NCBI RefSeq assembly: GCF_008122205.1
Contig: NZ_PHNJ01000005.1
Span: forward strand, 248,001 to 312,000
Length of the DNA: 64,000 nt
DNA from: Natronococcus pandeyae
GTDB lineage: Archaea > Halobacteriota > Halobacteria > Halobacteriales > Natrialbaceae
Reading direction: 5' to 3'
Within the stretch, counting starts at the first letter, position 1. Every line of letters starts with the position of its first letter. The position numbers were made by a program, and so were the translations under genes. Shown here piece by piece: positions 7,374 to 15,411 of this stretch. Under the pieces are notes generated by a model. The model had not been told where the DNA came from. It worked only from the letters and a program-made list of their open reading frames with translations, and did not search any database.

Positions 7374-7664
7374 ACGAGTGATACTGAGGCGATCCGTCTC
7401 GGTCGAAAGGGCCGGACGTCGACGGAAATCATTCGTGAACTCGAGCAGGGAAATCGCGTAATCGTCGACGTCGAGGTTCTCGGAAAGACGTTGCGGATGG
7501 CGCTCCGGCGTCAGGAGGGAACGTACTACTGCGACACCCCGATGAAACTGCTCACCTCCGAGACCGACGGGGAGATGCGAACCTGTCTCGAGCGATACCG
7601 ACTCGCGCGGCCGGAGCCTGCGAGCGAGACGGACGAAGAGACACCGGCACAGATCAGAGAGTAG
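7374..7664 (+). CDS. Small conserved-looking protein (96 aa) with ACG in place of a start codon
   Basis: From 7350 to the TAG at 7662 one frame is open and clearly protein-like: SDTEAIRLGRKGRTS, then IIRELEQGNRVIVDVEVLGK, QEGTYYCDTP and a CLERYRLARPEP end. The natural N terminus (x-SDTEA) falls on ACG at 7374, where ATG would be expected. There is no in-frame ATG, GTG or TTG before TTG 7491. GTG at 7378 is in the wrong frame. A TATA-like ATTATT lies 19-26 bp upstream of 7374. It may start at ACG, or the start codon may recently have been lost. The family is not recognised; it precedes a regulator gene. Confidence 0.6.
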   Translation, partial: TSDTEAIRLGRKGRTSTEIIRELEQGNRVIVDVEVLGKTLRMALRRQEGTYYCDTPMKLLTSETDGEMRTCLERYRLARPEPASETDEETPAQIRE

Positions 7665-7720
7665 CGAGAACGCTCTCTCTCGGCGGAGACGTTAACCTCC
7701 TGGTGCCCGAACAGACGGCT

Positions 7721-8092
7721 ATGCCGAATCGCGAGCAGAGCATGGAAGAACTCATGCTCGTCGACAGCCCGGAGTTCGAGCGGATCATGGAGTGCGTCTT
7801 CGGGATTCAACCCCACGAAACGCGGACGTACTTCCGACTGCTCGAGCTACCGGGGAGCACCGTCGCCGAACTCGCTTCGGCACTCGACCGGGACAGGAGC
7901 AACGTGAACCGCTCGCTCTCGACGCTGCGTGAGAAGGAACTCGTCGAACGAGAGCGGCGGCTGCTGGACGGCGGCGGCTACGTGTATCAGTACTTCGCGG
8001 TTCCGGTCCCCGAGGCACAGGAAGTGATGCACGAGGCGGTCGACGAGTGGGCCAAGACGGTTCACGGACGCATCGAGGAGTTTGGGCCGTGA
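7721..8092 (+). CDS. TrmB-like winged-helix transcriptional regulator
   Basis: A 123-aa protein starting MPNREQSMEEL. Residues about 30-95 form a winged helix with VAELASALDRDRSNVNRSLSTLREKELVERERRL, the TrmB/MarR-type recognition region, and a beta wing GGGYVYQYF. A short C-terminal helix follows. No ligand domain is present, so it is a single-domain DNA-binding protein. It stands immediately before the three lipoprotein genes and is the natural candidate for their regulator, which is inference. GTG 7703 and ATG 7742 are alternative starts. Confidence 0.82.
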   Translation: MPNREQSMEELMLVDSPEFERIMECVFGIQPHETRTYFRLLELPGSTVAELASALDRDRSNVNRSLSTLREKELVERERRLLDGGGYVYQYFAVPVPEAQEVMHEAVDEWAKTVHGRIEEFGP

Positions 8093-8186
8093 GGCAGACA
8101 GGAGGGACACAGCCACCCGTTCGAGAACGCGCGGGACGAGCCCGAGATAACGAACTGCGGCGGTGGCTCTTTCCCGAGAACGAGGT

Positions 8187-9509
8187 ATGAATCCCCCTCG
8201 AGACCACGAGACGACCGACGACGATCGTCTGAGCACTCCGACTCGAAAAAACCCGTTCGAAGACGGTGTCGACCGTCGTCGCCTCATGCGGTCGTCGGTC
8301 GCTATCGGCGCAACCGCGACGCTTTCTGGCTGTCTGGACGATGGCGACGGTGGCGATCAGACGCGCGACCCGACCGTCTACGCGTTCAACACCGGCGACC
8401 GAACGGTGACGGTCATCGACGCCGAGAACGACGAGGCGCTCGAGACGGTCCACGTCGACACCACCGCGTCGTTCCCGGCCAACCAGTACGGGACCGGTGC
8501 GGACTCCACGTACGATACTCTCTGGATCAACGTCAGCGGCGGCGTCAGGGCACTCGACGCGTGGACGCTCGAGGAGGTCGCCGACGTCGAGACCGGCTTC
8601 GAGCCCAACTACCCCAACCTGACACCGGACGAGGACCACCTGATCGTGGCTGCGGGCGGGACGACGTCGATGGATCCGGAACCCGATCCCGACGACCCCG
8701 ACGACCACGTGATCGTTCGGGTCGACGCCGACCGCGACAGCGATAGCTTCGGGGAGGTCACCGGCGAAATTCGGACCGGCTACACCGGTCCGTGTGACGT
8801 CACGCTCGAGCCGAGCGGCGAGTACGCGTTCGTCGCCGACATCGCAGCCGAGACGCTCAGGGTCGTCAGCGTCGACCCGTTCGAGACCGCCGCCGAGATC
8901 GACGTCGGCGACCCCGTCGGCGAGGGGAACGTCCTGCCGTTCATGTGCACCGCGTCGTTCGCCGGCGACCTGTTGCTCGTCGAAAACGGGGAAGGAACGC
9001 TCGGGGAGGATCCGGAGGTGCCGCGAGAAGGATCCGAGAGCATCTGGGACATCTCCACGCCCGAGTCCCCCGAGGAACTCGAGCGCATCACGCGCGAGGA
9101 CGGCCTTCCGGCGATGCCGATCACGAGCGAGATCGATCCCGACAGCGAGGCCGGCTATCTGTTCACTCCCAGCGCCGACAGCGTGACCGTGCTCGACCTC
9201 GTGGACCGGGCGATCGATCGGGAGATCGACGTCGGTGGCAGTGCAATTTCGGGGGCGTGGGGACCACGCCGGGAGAAACTGTACGTCCCCGTCCAGACGG
9301 CGAACCACGTTGCGGTCATCGACCACGCCGAGCGCGAACTCGTCGCGACGATCGACGCCGGGGAATCGCCGACCGGAGCCGTCGGCGGCATGGCCCGGCC
9401 GGAGGCGAATACGGGCCAGCAGCTTCGGGCCGCACTCGCATCGCTTGGCCTCGAGTTCGGCGACCGGGAACCGACAGTCTGTCCGGAGGGGAACTGCTAC
9501 TGCGGCTGA
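8187..9509 (+). CDS. YncE-like beta-propeller lipoprotein
   Basis: A 440-aa exported protein. The Tat signal is DRRRLMRSS with lipobox LSGC (Cys about 49). The body has repeating blade segments, such as RTVTVIDAENDEALETVHV, ETLRVVSVDPFETAAEIDV and NHVAVIDHAERELVATIDA, typical of a seven-bladed YncE/SMP-30-like propeller. It ends in CPEGNCYCG, a short cysteine tail that could bind metal or form disulfides. GAGGT just before ATG 8187 supports that start. It heads a run of three lipoproteins; a surface binding or redox role is inferred. Confidence 0.85.
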   Translation: MNPPRDHETTDDDRLSTPTRKNPFEDGVDRRRLMRSSVAIGATATLSGCLDDGDGGDQTRDPTVYAFNTGDRTVTVIDAENDEALETVHVDTTASFPANQYGTGADSTYDTLWINVSGGVRALDAWTLEEVADVETGFEPNYPNLTPDEDHLIVAAGGTTSMDPEPDPDDPDDHVIVRVDADRDSDSFGEVTGEIRTGYTGPCDVTLEPSGEYAFVADIAAETLRVVSVDPFETAAEIDVGDPVGEGNVLPFMCTASFAGDLLLVENGEGTLGEDPEVPREGSESIWDISTPESPEELERITREDGLPAMPITSEIDPDSEAGYLFTPSADSVTVLDLVDRAIDREIDVGGSAISGAWGPRREKLYVPVQTANHVAVIDHAERELVATIDAGESPTGAVGGMARPEANTGQQLRAALASLGLEFGDREPTVCPEGNCYCG

Positions 9510-9599
9510 GGAACCGAAACATAATCAGTTTCGGTCTCGTGCGCGGCCCGCACACGACCACCATAGCGACATCGCCTCTTCGTCCGTCGGTATCAGTGT

Positions 9600-10724
9600 A
9601 TGACAATCGAACGATCCCCGACGATCGATCGGCGACGAGTGATTCAGGCGCTGGGTGCAGGTGGTGTGCTCGCACTCGCCGGTTGTGTCGGTGACGAAGA
9701 GGCAGCAGAAGAAGACGACGAAGAGACGATGGACGACGAGGACGAGCCAGCCGAGGAGGAAGAAGAGGAGGAGGAGGACGAAGAACTGGCGAGTCTCGAG
9801 GAAACACCCCAGGGCGAACCGCTTTCCGAGGAGGACATCCAGGCGCTCGTCGCGGCGTTCGACGATCAGCCGATGAGCGAGGAGCAACACGAGATCGAGG
9901 GCGAGGAGCGGTCCTACACGCCGCGACACGTCTGGAAGTGGGTCAGCGACGAGACGCTGATCGGGCTTCACTTCGACGACCCGAACCCCGAGGAGGCGAC
10001 GGCGCTGGATTACATCACGGTCGGCCAGAAGGGCCTCTTTACCGAGGAGAGTCAGCCCGACGAGGAGTTCTCGCACTTCCATCAACACACGGCAGAGGGC
10101 TGGGAGGCCGGTCACGGCGGCGAGACCGGCGACGAGGGCTACTGGCTGACCCACATGGCGGTTCGCGAGATCGAGTACCCGTTCCACGACGAACCCATCG
10201 ACCCGCAGGTCGACTACGGATTCATGCCGACGCCGCCCGAGGAGGGCAGCGAGGGTCACGATGTCGCCTGGGAGGCACCCGACGACGGCGAGGGCGATCT
10301 CTCTGACGACGACCGGGACCAACTGATCGAACTCTTCGACGGCGAGTGGACCAACGAGGACCAACAGGAGGCCAACGGCTACACGCCGAGCCACGTCTGG
10401 AAGTGGATTACGGAAGAGACGCTAATGTTCCTGCACTGGGACGAACCGAATCCCGAAGAGGCGGAGAATCTGCTCTACTTCGGTATCGGCGAACGCGGCC
10501 AGTTCACGAGCGACGACATCCCGGCCGGCCAGGAGGACGACTTCACCCACTTCCACAAGCACGAAGCCGACGGCTGGGAGGCCGGCCACGGCGGCCAGGA
10601 TCCCGAACAGCACGGAATGTGGCTCGTTCACCACGCCGTGCGGGAACTCGAGATGCCGTTCCACGACGAACCCACCAACGTCGGCATCGACCGCGAGTTC
10701 ATGCCCACCCCTGTCGAGGAGTAG
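9600..10724 (+). CDS. Lipoprotein with a duplicated histidine-rich domain, unknown family
   Basis: A 374-aa exported lipoprotein (IDRRRVIQALG, lipobox Cys 29) with a very acidic linker (31-70). Two copies of a roughly 110-residue domain follow, at about 106-213 and 261-372. Both copies keep YTPxHVWKW, ETLxxLHxDxPNPEEA, HFHxH, GWEAGHGG, HxAVREIE-type, PFHDEP and FMPTP. About eight His per copy are shared, together with Trp and Glu, which suggests metal or heme coordination at the cell surface. I do not recognise the domain. It lies 6 bp before the halocyanin gene, so the two are cotranscribed. Confidence 0.85.
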   Translation: MTIERSPTIDRRRVIQALGAGGVLALAGCVGDEEAAEEDDEETMDDEDEPAEEEEEEEEDEELASLEETPQGEPLSEEDIQALVAAFDDQPMSEEQHEIEGEERSYTPRHVWKWVSDETLIGLHFDDPNPEEATALDYITVGQKGLFTEESQPDEEFSHFHQHTAEGWEAGHGGETGDEGYWLTHMAVREIEYPFHDEPIDPQVDYGFMPTPPEEGSEGHDVAWEAPDDGEGDLSDDDRDQLIELFDGEWTNEDQQEANGYTPSHVWKWITEETLMFLHWDEPNPEEAENLLYFGIGERGQFTSDDIPAGQEDDFTHFHKHEADGWEAGHGGQDPEQHGMWLVHHAVRELEMPFHDEPTNVGIDREFMPTPVEE

Positions 10725-10730
10725 CGATCG

Positions 10731-11660
10731 ATGGACGACCGAGAGCAGAGTCGACGACAGCTGTTGCTCGGAGCAGCCGGGACCGGCACCGTCACGATCG
10801 CCACCCTCGCCGGCTGTCTCGGCGACGACGAGGGCGGTGCGAACGGGGACGAGACGAACGACGACGACGCGGACGACGTCCTCGAGATCGAGACCCGGGA
10901 GGGCGAGGACGACGAACCCGCCTTCGTCTTCGATCCCGCGATCGCCGAACTCGAGCCCGGCACGACCGTCCGGTGGGTCAACACCGACGGCGTCTTCCAC
11001 ACTGTCACGGCGACGGACTCGCTCGAGAATCGGACCGCGAGCGAGGAGTTCAACGAGGAGATTCGTGCCGAGGGAGACACCTTCGAGTGGACTCCGGAGG
11101 AGGAGGGCATCCAGCACTACTACTGTGAGCCCCACGCCGGATTCATGATCGGGACGCTCGCCGTCGGCGACGTCGACGACGAGGAACTCGAGGCGGCCGA
11201 AGACGTCCACGACGACCCCGAGGGAGCCGACGACGCGGACGACGAATCGGTCGACGACGAGGATGCGGACGACGATCCGGTCGACGACGAGGACGAGATC
11301 GACGAGGACGAGATCGACGAGGACGAGATCGACGAGGAGTTCGTCGACATGACCGGCGAGGACGCCGTCGAAATCGAGACCCGGAGAGGTGAGGACGACG
11401 AACCCGACTTCGTCTTCGATCCGGCGTTCGTCCGCGTCGACGCGGGGACCGCGATCGAGTGGGTCAACACGGACGGCGTCTTCCACACGGTGACGTCGAC
11501 CGACTCGATCGACAGTCGACAGAGCGGCGGCGACGAGTTCGACGCGACGATCTCGAGCGAGGACGACACCTTCGAGTGGGACGCCGAGGAGGCTGGCACG
11601 CAGCCGTACTACTGCTCGCCCCACGCGGGCTTCATGTACGGCGCGCTCGAGATCGAGTGA
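10731..11660 (+). CDS. Two-domain halocyanin (blue copper lipoprotein)
   Basis: A 309-aa exported lipoprotein (RRQLLLGAAG, lipobox Cys 29) with two plastocyanin-like domains separated by an Asp/Glu-rich linker (about 150-205, containing three DEDEI units). Domain 1 has copper ligands His90, Cys132, His135 and Met139; domain 2 has His252, Cys295, His298 and Met302. Each repeats VNTDGVFHTVT and YYCxPHAGFM. Such proteins carry single electrons on the outer face of the membrane. Both sites are complete, so the protein could hold two copper atoms. It starts 6 bp after the histidine-repeat lipoprotein. Confidence 0.92.
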   Translation: MDDREQSRRQLLLGAAGTGTVTIATLAGCLGDDEGGANGDETNDDDADDVLEIETREGEDDEPAFVFDPAIAELEPGTTVRWVNTDGVFHTVTATDSLENRTASEEFNEEIRAEGDTFEWTPEEEGIQHYYCEPHAGFMIGTLAVGDVDDEELEAAEDVHDDPEGADDADDESVDDEDADDDPVDDEDEIDEDEIDEDEIDEEFVDMTGEDAVEIETRRGEDDEPDFVFDPAFVRVDAGTAIEWVNTDGVFHTVTSTDSIDSRQSGGDEFDATISSEDDTFEWDAEEAGTQPYYCSPHAGFMYGALEIE

Positions 11661-11712
11661 CCGACCGCCCCGGAAAGCAACACACTTCCGCACTCGGTCC
11701 ATCCCTGTTGAC

Positions 11713-12225
11713 GTGAGCGCCGACGCTACACGCCGCGTCGAGGTCTATCCCGGCCGGGAGGCAGTCGTCGAGTTCGATCCCGAACTCACCTTCGAGTGCG
11801 TCGACGACTGCACCTGGTGTTGCCAGCACGGGGTTTTACTCTACGATCAGGACCTCCTCGAACTCGCCCAGCGGGCGAACCTCGTCGAGACGACGACCGA
11901 GTTCCGCGGCGAGAAGTTCGTCACCCGCGAGGAGAAAGACCGCGACGAGCACGTCGCCGAAGACGGCTGCGCCTGCGCGTTTCTCCGGGAGGACGGCCTC
12001 TGCTCGCTTCACCTCGAGGAGGACTGGAAGCCGACCCGGTGTTCGGTCTTCCCGCTCGGGGTCTGGCTCGAGGACGGCGACCTTCACGTCGACATTCGAG
12101 ACTCCGCACACGAGCACTGCGAGGGCCTGAACGTCAGCGATCGGACGGTCATCGACAATCTCGAGGCCTTCCTCCCGGAACTGCTGTGGGAACTCGAGAA
12201 CCCGGATTCGGACCGGGAGCTATAG
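11713..12225 (+). CDS. YkgJ-family cysteine cluster protein
   Basis: A 170-aa soluble protein without signal peptide, starting at GTG. The cysteine pattern is CVDDCTWCC (29-37), CAC (86-88), C97 and KPTRCSVFP (Cys110), with a late HEHC. This matches the YkgJ/CxxCxxCC zinc- or iron-chelating family (UPF0153). It follows the halocyanin gene by 52 bp on the same strand and may act as the cytoplasmic metal-handling partner of the lipoprotein cluster. That link is inference; the family is also found beside unrelated genes. Confidence 0.85.
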   Translation: MSADATRRVEVYPGREAVVEFDPELTFECVDDCTWCCQHGVLLYDQDLLELAQRANLVETTTEFRGEKFVTREEKDRDEHVAEDGCACAFLREDGLCSLHLEEDWKPTRCSVFPLGVWLEDGDLHVDIRDSAHEHCEGLNVSDRTVIDNLEAFLPELLWELENPDSDREL

Positions 12226-12285
12226 ATACCGCTGAAAATCGAGTTCCGTGCACCCACGTGTCACGATACCACGTCTCTCCAACGA

Positions 12286-12291
12286 TTTAAA
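12286..12291 (+). promoter_or_regulatory. TATA box of aIF-1A gene
   Basis: TTTAAA centred about 27 bp before the GTG at 12315, which predicts a leaderless transcript and supports GTG as the start. Confidence 0.55.
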
Positions 12292-12314
12292 CGTGTCCTC
12301 CCCGTAGAGTAACT

Positions 12315-12599
12315 GTGACAGAAAACTCCGGGCGTCGGAACCTCCGTATGCCCAACAGCGATGAAGTATTCGCCGTCGTAACCGAACACCTGGGTGGCAA
12401 CCACGTCCAGCTCCAGTGTGCGGACGGCGAAGAGCGTCTCGGCCGCATTCCCGGGCGAATGAAGTACCGAACCTGGATCGAGCAAGACGACATCGTCGTC
12501 GCCGAGCCGTGGGATTGGCAGGACGAGAAGGCCACCATCGAGTGGCGCTACACCAGCCAGGACGCAGATCAGCTGCGTCGCGAAGGCCACATCGACTAA
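12315..12599 (+). CDS. eif1A: Translation initiation factor aIF-1A
   Basis: A 94-aa OB-fold protein of the aIF-1A/IF1 family that binds the ribosomal A site during initiation. Typical segments are [40 protein letters not shown] and [12 protein letters not shown]. The length is normal for archaea. It starts at GTG, directly downstream of a well-placed TATA box, so the message is probably leaderless. It is monocistronic. Confidence 0.95.
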   Translation: MTENSGRRNLRMPNSDEVFAVVTEHLGGNHVQLQCADGEERLGRIPGRMKYRTWIEQDDIVVAEPWDWQDEKATIEWRYTSQDADQLRREGHID

Positions 12600-12749
12600 T
12601 TTACGTTCACGTCGCGCAGCGACGCCTCAGAACGGAGCTATTTGTTACTCCTCAGAGCGACCGGTGAGACGACGTCACGTCTCGACGAACGGCGACTGCA
12701 GTCTTTTGCAACGAAAACGTTTGACCGAGTGGCTGTCGTCTCGGTAGAC

Positions 12750-13049
12750 ATGTACGACTCCAGATACGATGCGGCGGTGAAGTTCGACGATTACAGGGAG
12801 GACGACGTCGAGTACGTGGCATCGACGACGAAGGGGAATCCGATGTTCTTCGATACGGCAAACCGAACCGTCTTCGAGGGCGAGTACGACGAAGCCGACG
12901 AGACGGTCGTCGACGTGCCCGAAACCGAGCGCGAACTCGAGCCCCGCGAGACGCTCGGCGAAACCCTCGAGGACCTCGGCGACGACCTCGACTGGGACTC
13001 GCTGTCGGAGTTCGCCCGCGAGCACGTTCAGCGGGACGAAGACGAGTGA
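12750..13049 (+). CDS. Uncharacterised acidic protein (99 aa)
   Basis: The protein starts MYDSRYDAAVKFDDYREDDVEYV, continues with TKGNPMFFDTANRTVFEGEY and has a C-terminal helical part rich in Asp/Glu (LGETLEDLGDDLDW). It looks like a conserved haloarchaeal soluble protein, but I cannot name its function. ATG 12750 is preferred because the 36 residues upstream are basic and unlike the rest. It converges with the SDR gene, leaving only 3 bp between stops. Confidence 0.7.
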   Translation: MYDSRYDAAVKFDDYREDDVEYVASTTKGNPMFFDTANRTVFEGEYDEADETVVDVPETERELEPRETLGETLEDLGDDLDWDSLSEFAREHVQRDEDE

Positions 13050-13052
13050 CGC

Positions 13053-13751
13053 TCACCGGGTAGCCTGCTTCCACTCGCGAAGGCCGAGTACGGCTCCGTC
13101 CAGATCGTCCGCCGTCGCGTCGGTCGCGGCCCAGACGAACATCTCGGCGACGGCTTCGGGGTCGCGTCCCTGACCGCCGGCGAGTCCCGTCGCGACCTGG
13201 CCCGGATCGAGACAGCCGACGACGTGGTCCGTGTCGGCCGCGAAGCCGCGTACGACGGCCTCGGCCGTCGCCTTCGAGATCGCGTAGGAGCCGTAGCCGG
13301 GTTTCGTCTCACGAGCGATCGACCCCGTCGGAACGAGCACCCGTGCACCCTCGTTGAGGTGGGCGAGCGCCTCCTGGATCGTCGCGAAGATTCCGCGGGC
13401 GTTCGTCCGCCAGTGGTCGTCGAACGCCGCGTAGGACTCCCGATCGGTCGGCGTCTGACCCGCATCGCCGTGGTAGACGCCTGCTGCGGCGACGACGACG
13501 TCGACACCGCGCTCGTCGCCGGTTCTCGAGGCGGTCTCGACCAGCCGTTCTACGTCGTACTCGTCGCGGACGTCCGTTCGAACCCCCGCCGCCGTCGCGC
13601 CGGCGTCCTCGAGTTCGGAAACCGTCTCCTCGACCGCATCCCCGTCTCGAGCGCCGACGACGACGGTCGCGCCCTCCCGTGCGAACGCGTCGGCGACGGC
13701 CCGTCCGATTCCGCGCGTCCCGCCCGTCACGACGACTGTCTGCTCGTCCAT
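13053..13751 (-). CDS. Short-chain dehydrogenase/reductase
   Basis: A 232-aa classical SDR. It has the NAD(P) motif TGGTRGIG near residue 10, AAAGVYHG in place of NNAG, the catalytic Ser of PTGSIA, and YGSYAISK with the Tyr and Lys. It oxidises or reduces a hydroxyl/keto substrate that cannot be predicted. The start at 13751 (MDEQTVVVTGG) is preferred over 13775. It is divergent from crtD, so a carotenoid role is conceivable but unproven. Confidence 0.88.
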   Translation of the reverse strand: MDEQTVVVTGGTRGIGRAVADAFAREGATVVVGARDGDAVEETVSELEDAGATAAGVRTDVRDEYDVERLVETASRTGDERGVDVVVAAAGVYHGDAGQTPTDRESYAAFDDHWRTNARGIFATIQEALAHLNEGARVLVPTGSIARETKPGYGSYAISKATAEAVVRGFAADTDHVVGCLDPGQVATGLAGGQGRDPEAVAEMFVWAATDATADDLDGAVLGLREWKQATR

Positions 13752-13892
13752 AGCCGATGTAAGCCGGGAAGCCACAGGAAACCATCGGAACCGGGGATTC
13801 CGTCCCGACCGGCAGAGGGGGCGGCGACGAGGACCGGAAACCTACGCAGGTATGACGTACGTTTATCACCGAGCCAACACTCAGTATTACCC

Positions 13893-15374
13893 ATGCAATC
13901 GCTTGCCGGAGAGTCGGTCGTCGTGATCGGCGCCGGCGTCGGGGGGCTCTCGACGGCCTGCTACCTCGCCGACGCGGGTGCCGACGTCCGGGTGATCGAG
14001 AAGAACGAGCAGCTCGGCGGACGGGCGAGCCGCCTCGAGCGGGACGGCTTTCGGTTCGATATGGGGCCCTCGTGGTACCTGATGCCGGACGTCTTTGAAC
14101 GCTTTTTCGATACCTTCGACCGGACGCCGAGCGACTACTACGGACTGACCCACCTCGACCCCCACTACCGAATCTTCTTCAAGGACGGTGATCAGGTCGA
14201 CGTGACGCCAGATCTCGAGCGAACGAAAGACGTCTTCGAGGAGTACGAGGACGGGGCCGGCGAGGCCCTCGAGCGTTACCTCGAGAAGTCGAAGGAGAAC
14301 TACGAGGTCGGGATGGAACACTTCGTCTACGAGGACCGATCCCGGCTCCGGGACTACCTGGATCTCGACGTCGCCCGGCAGGCTCGGGGCCTCTCGCTTC
14401 TCGGCTCGATGCAGGGCCACGTCGAGGACTACTTCGAGCACCCGAAACTCCAGCAGATCATGCAGTACACGCTGGTGTTCCTCGGTGGCTCCCCGAAGAA
14501 CACGCCGGCGCTGTACAACCTGATGAGTCACGTCGATTTCAACCTCGGCGTCTGGTACCCCGAGGACGGTATCGGCGGCGTCATCGACGGAATCGCCGAC
14601 CTCGGGCGAGAACTGGGCGTCGAGTACGAGACGAATCGTCCCGCGACCCAGATCAAGGGTCGAGAGGGGGCGTTCGTCGTCGAGACGCCGGAGGGCCCCC
14701 TGCGTCCGGATCTCGTGGTCAGCAACGCGGACTACCCACATACGGACCAGGAACTGCTGTCGCCCGAACGGCAGGGGTACGACGCCGACTACTGGGAGTC
14801 GCGAACGTACGCACCCTCCGCGTTTCTGCTCTATCTCGGGATCGAGGGCGACGTGGACGAACTCGCCCACCACACCCTCGTCCTTCCCACCGACTGGAAC
14901 GAGCACTTCGACCAGATCTTCGAAGAGCCGGCGTGGCCCGACGATCCGGCCTACTACTGCTGTGTCCCCTCCGAGACCGACGACGACGTCGCTCCCGACG
15001 GACACAGCGCCCTCTTCGTCCTCGTCCCTATCGCACCCGGACTCGAAGACACCCCAGAGAACCGCGAGCAGTACCGCGAGACGATCCTGGACGATCTCTC
15101 CGAGAACACGGGAACCGACCTGCGCGGCCGGATCGTCCTCGAGGAACAGTTCTCCATCGAGGACTTCGCGGATCGGTACAACAGCTACGACGGGACGGCG
15201 CTCGGCCTCGCACACACGCTTCGCCAGACCGCCCTCTTCCGGCCACCCCACCGTTCCAAGCGGGTCGACGGCCTCTACATCACGGGCGGGGACACCACGC
15301 CCGGAATCGGCGTCCCGATGTGTCTCATCAGCGGCGAACTGACCGCCGAGAAGGTTCTCGAGGATCACGGGTGA
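13893..15374 (+). CDS. crtD: Carotenoid desaturase (CrtD-type, phytoene desaturase family)
   Basis: A 493-aa FAD enzyme. The N-terminal dinucleotide motif is VVVIGAGVGGLSTACYL, followed by an acidic end (EK) and GGRASR. The C terminus has the CrtI signature GLYITGGDTTPGIGVPMCL. Haloarchaea carry several CrtI paralogues. Position directly before lyeJ and cruF matches the carotenoid 3,4-desaturase CrtD of the Haloarcula japonica bacterioruberin cluster, which desaturates the C50 backbone. By sequence alone lycopene-forming CrtI cannot be excluded. Start 13893 (MQSLAGESV) is set by the FAD motif. Confidence 0.85.
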   Translation: MQSLAGESVVVIGAGVGGLSTACYLADAGADVRVIEKNEQLGGRASRLERDGFRFDMGPSWYLMPDVFERFFDTFDRTPSDYYGLTHLDPHYRIFFKDGDQVDVTPDLERTKDVFEEYEDGAGEALERYLEKSKENYEVGMEHFVYEDRSRLRDYLDLDVARQARGLSLLGSMQGHVEDYFEHPKLQQIMQYTLVFLGGSPKNTPALYNLMSHVDFNLGVWYPEDGIGGVIDGIADLGRELGVEYETNRPATQIKGREGAFVVETPEGPLRPDLVVSNADYPHTDQELLSPERQGYDADYWESRTYAPSAFLLYLGIEGDVDELAHHTLVLPTDWNEHFDQIFEEPAWPDDPAYYCCVPSETDDDVAPDGHSALFVLVPIAPGLEDTPENREQYRETILDDLSENTGTDLRGRIVLEEQFSIEDFADRYNSYDGTALGLAHTLRQTALFRPPHRSKRVDGLYITGGDTTPGIGVPMCLISGELTAEKVLEDHG

Positions 15375-15411
15375 GACGGGTGTCGGGCGGCACCGGAGAG
15401 ACGATCCACGA

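Noticed and set aside
7378-7457. GTG at 7378 as start of the small gene
   Set aside because: It is in another frame and meets a TAA after about 26 codons; the frame with protein-like sequence is the one containing ACG 7374.
11170-11350. Tandem DNA repeat of GAC/GAG units
   Set aside because: It is the acidic linker of the halocyanin; the repetition is at protein level and is normal for haloarchaeal surface proteins.
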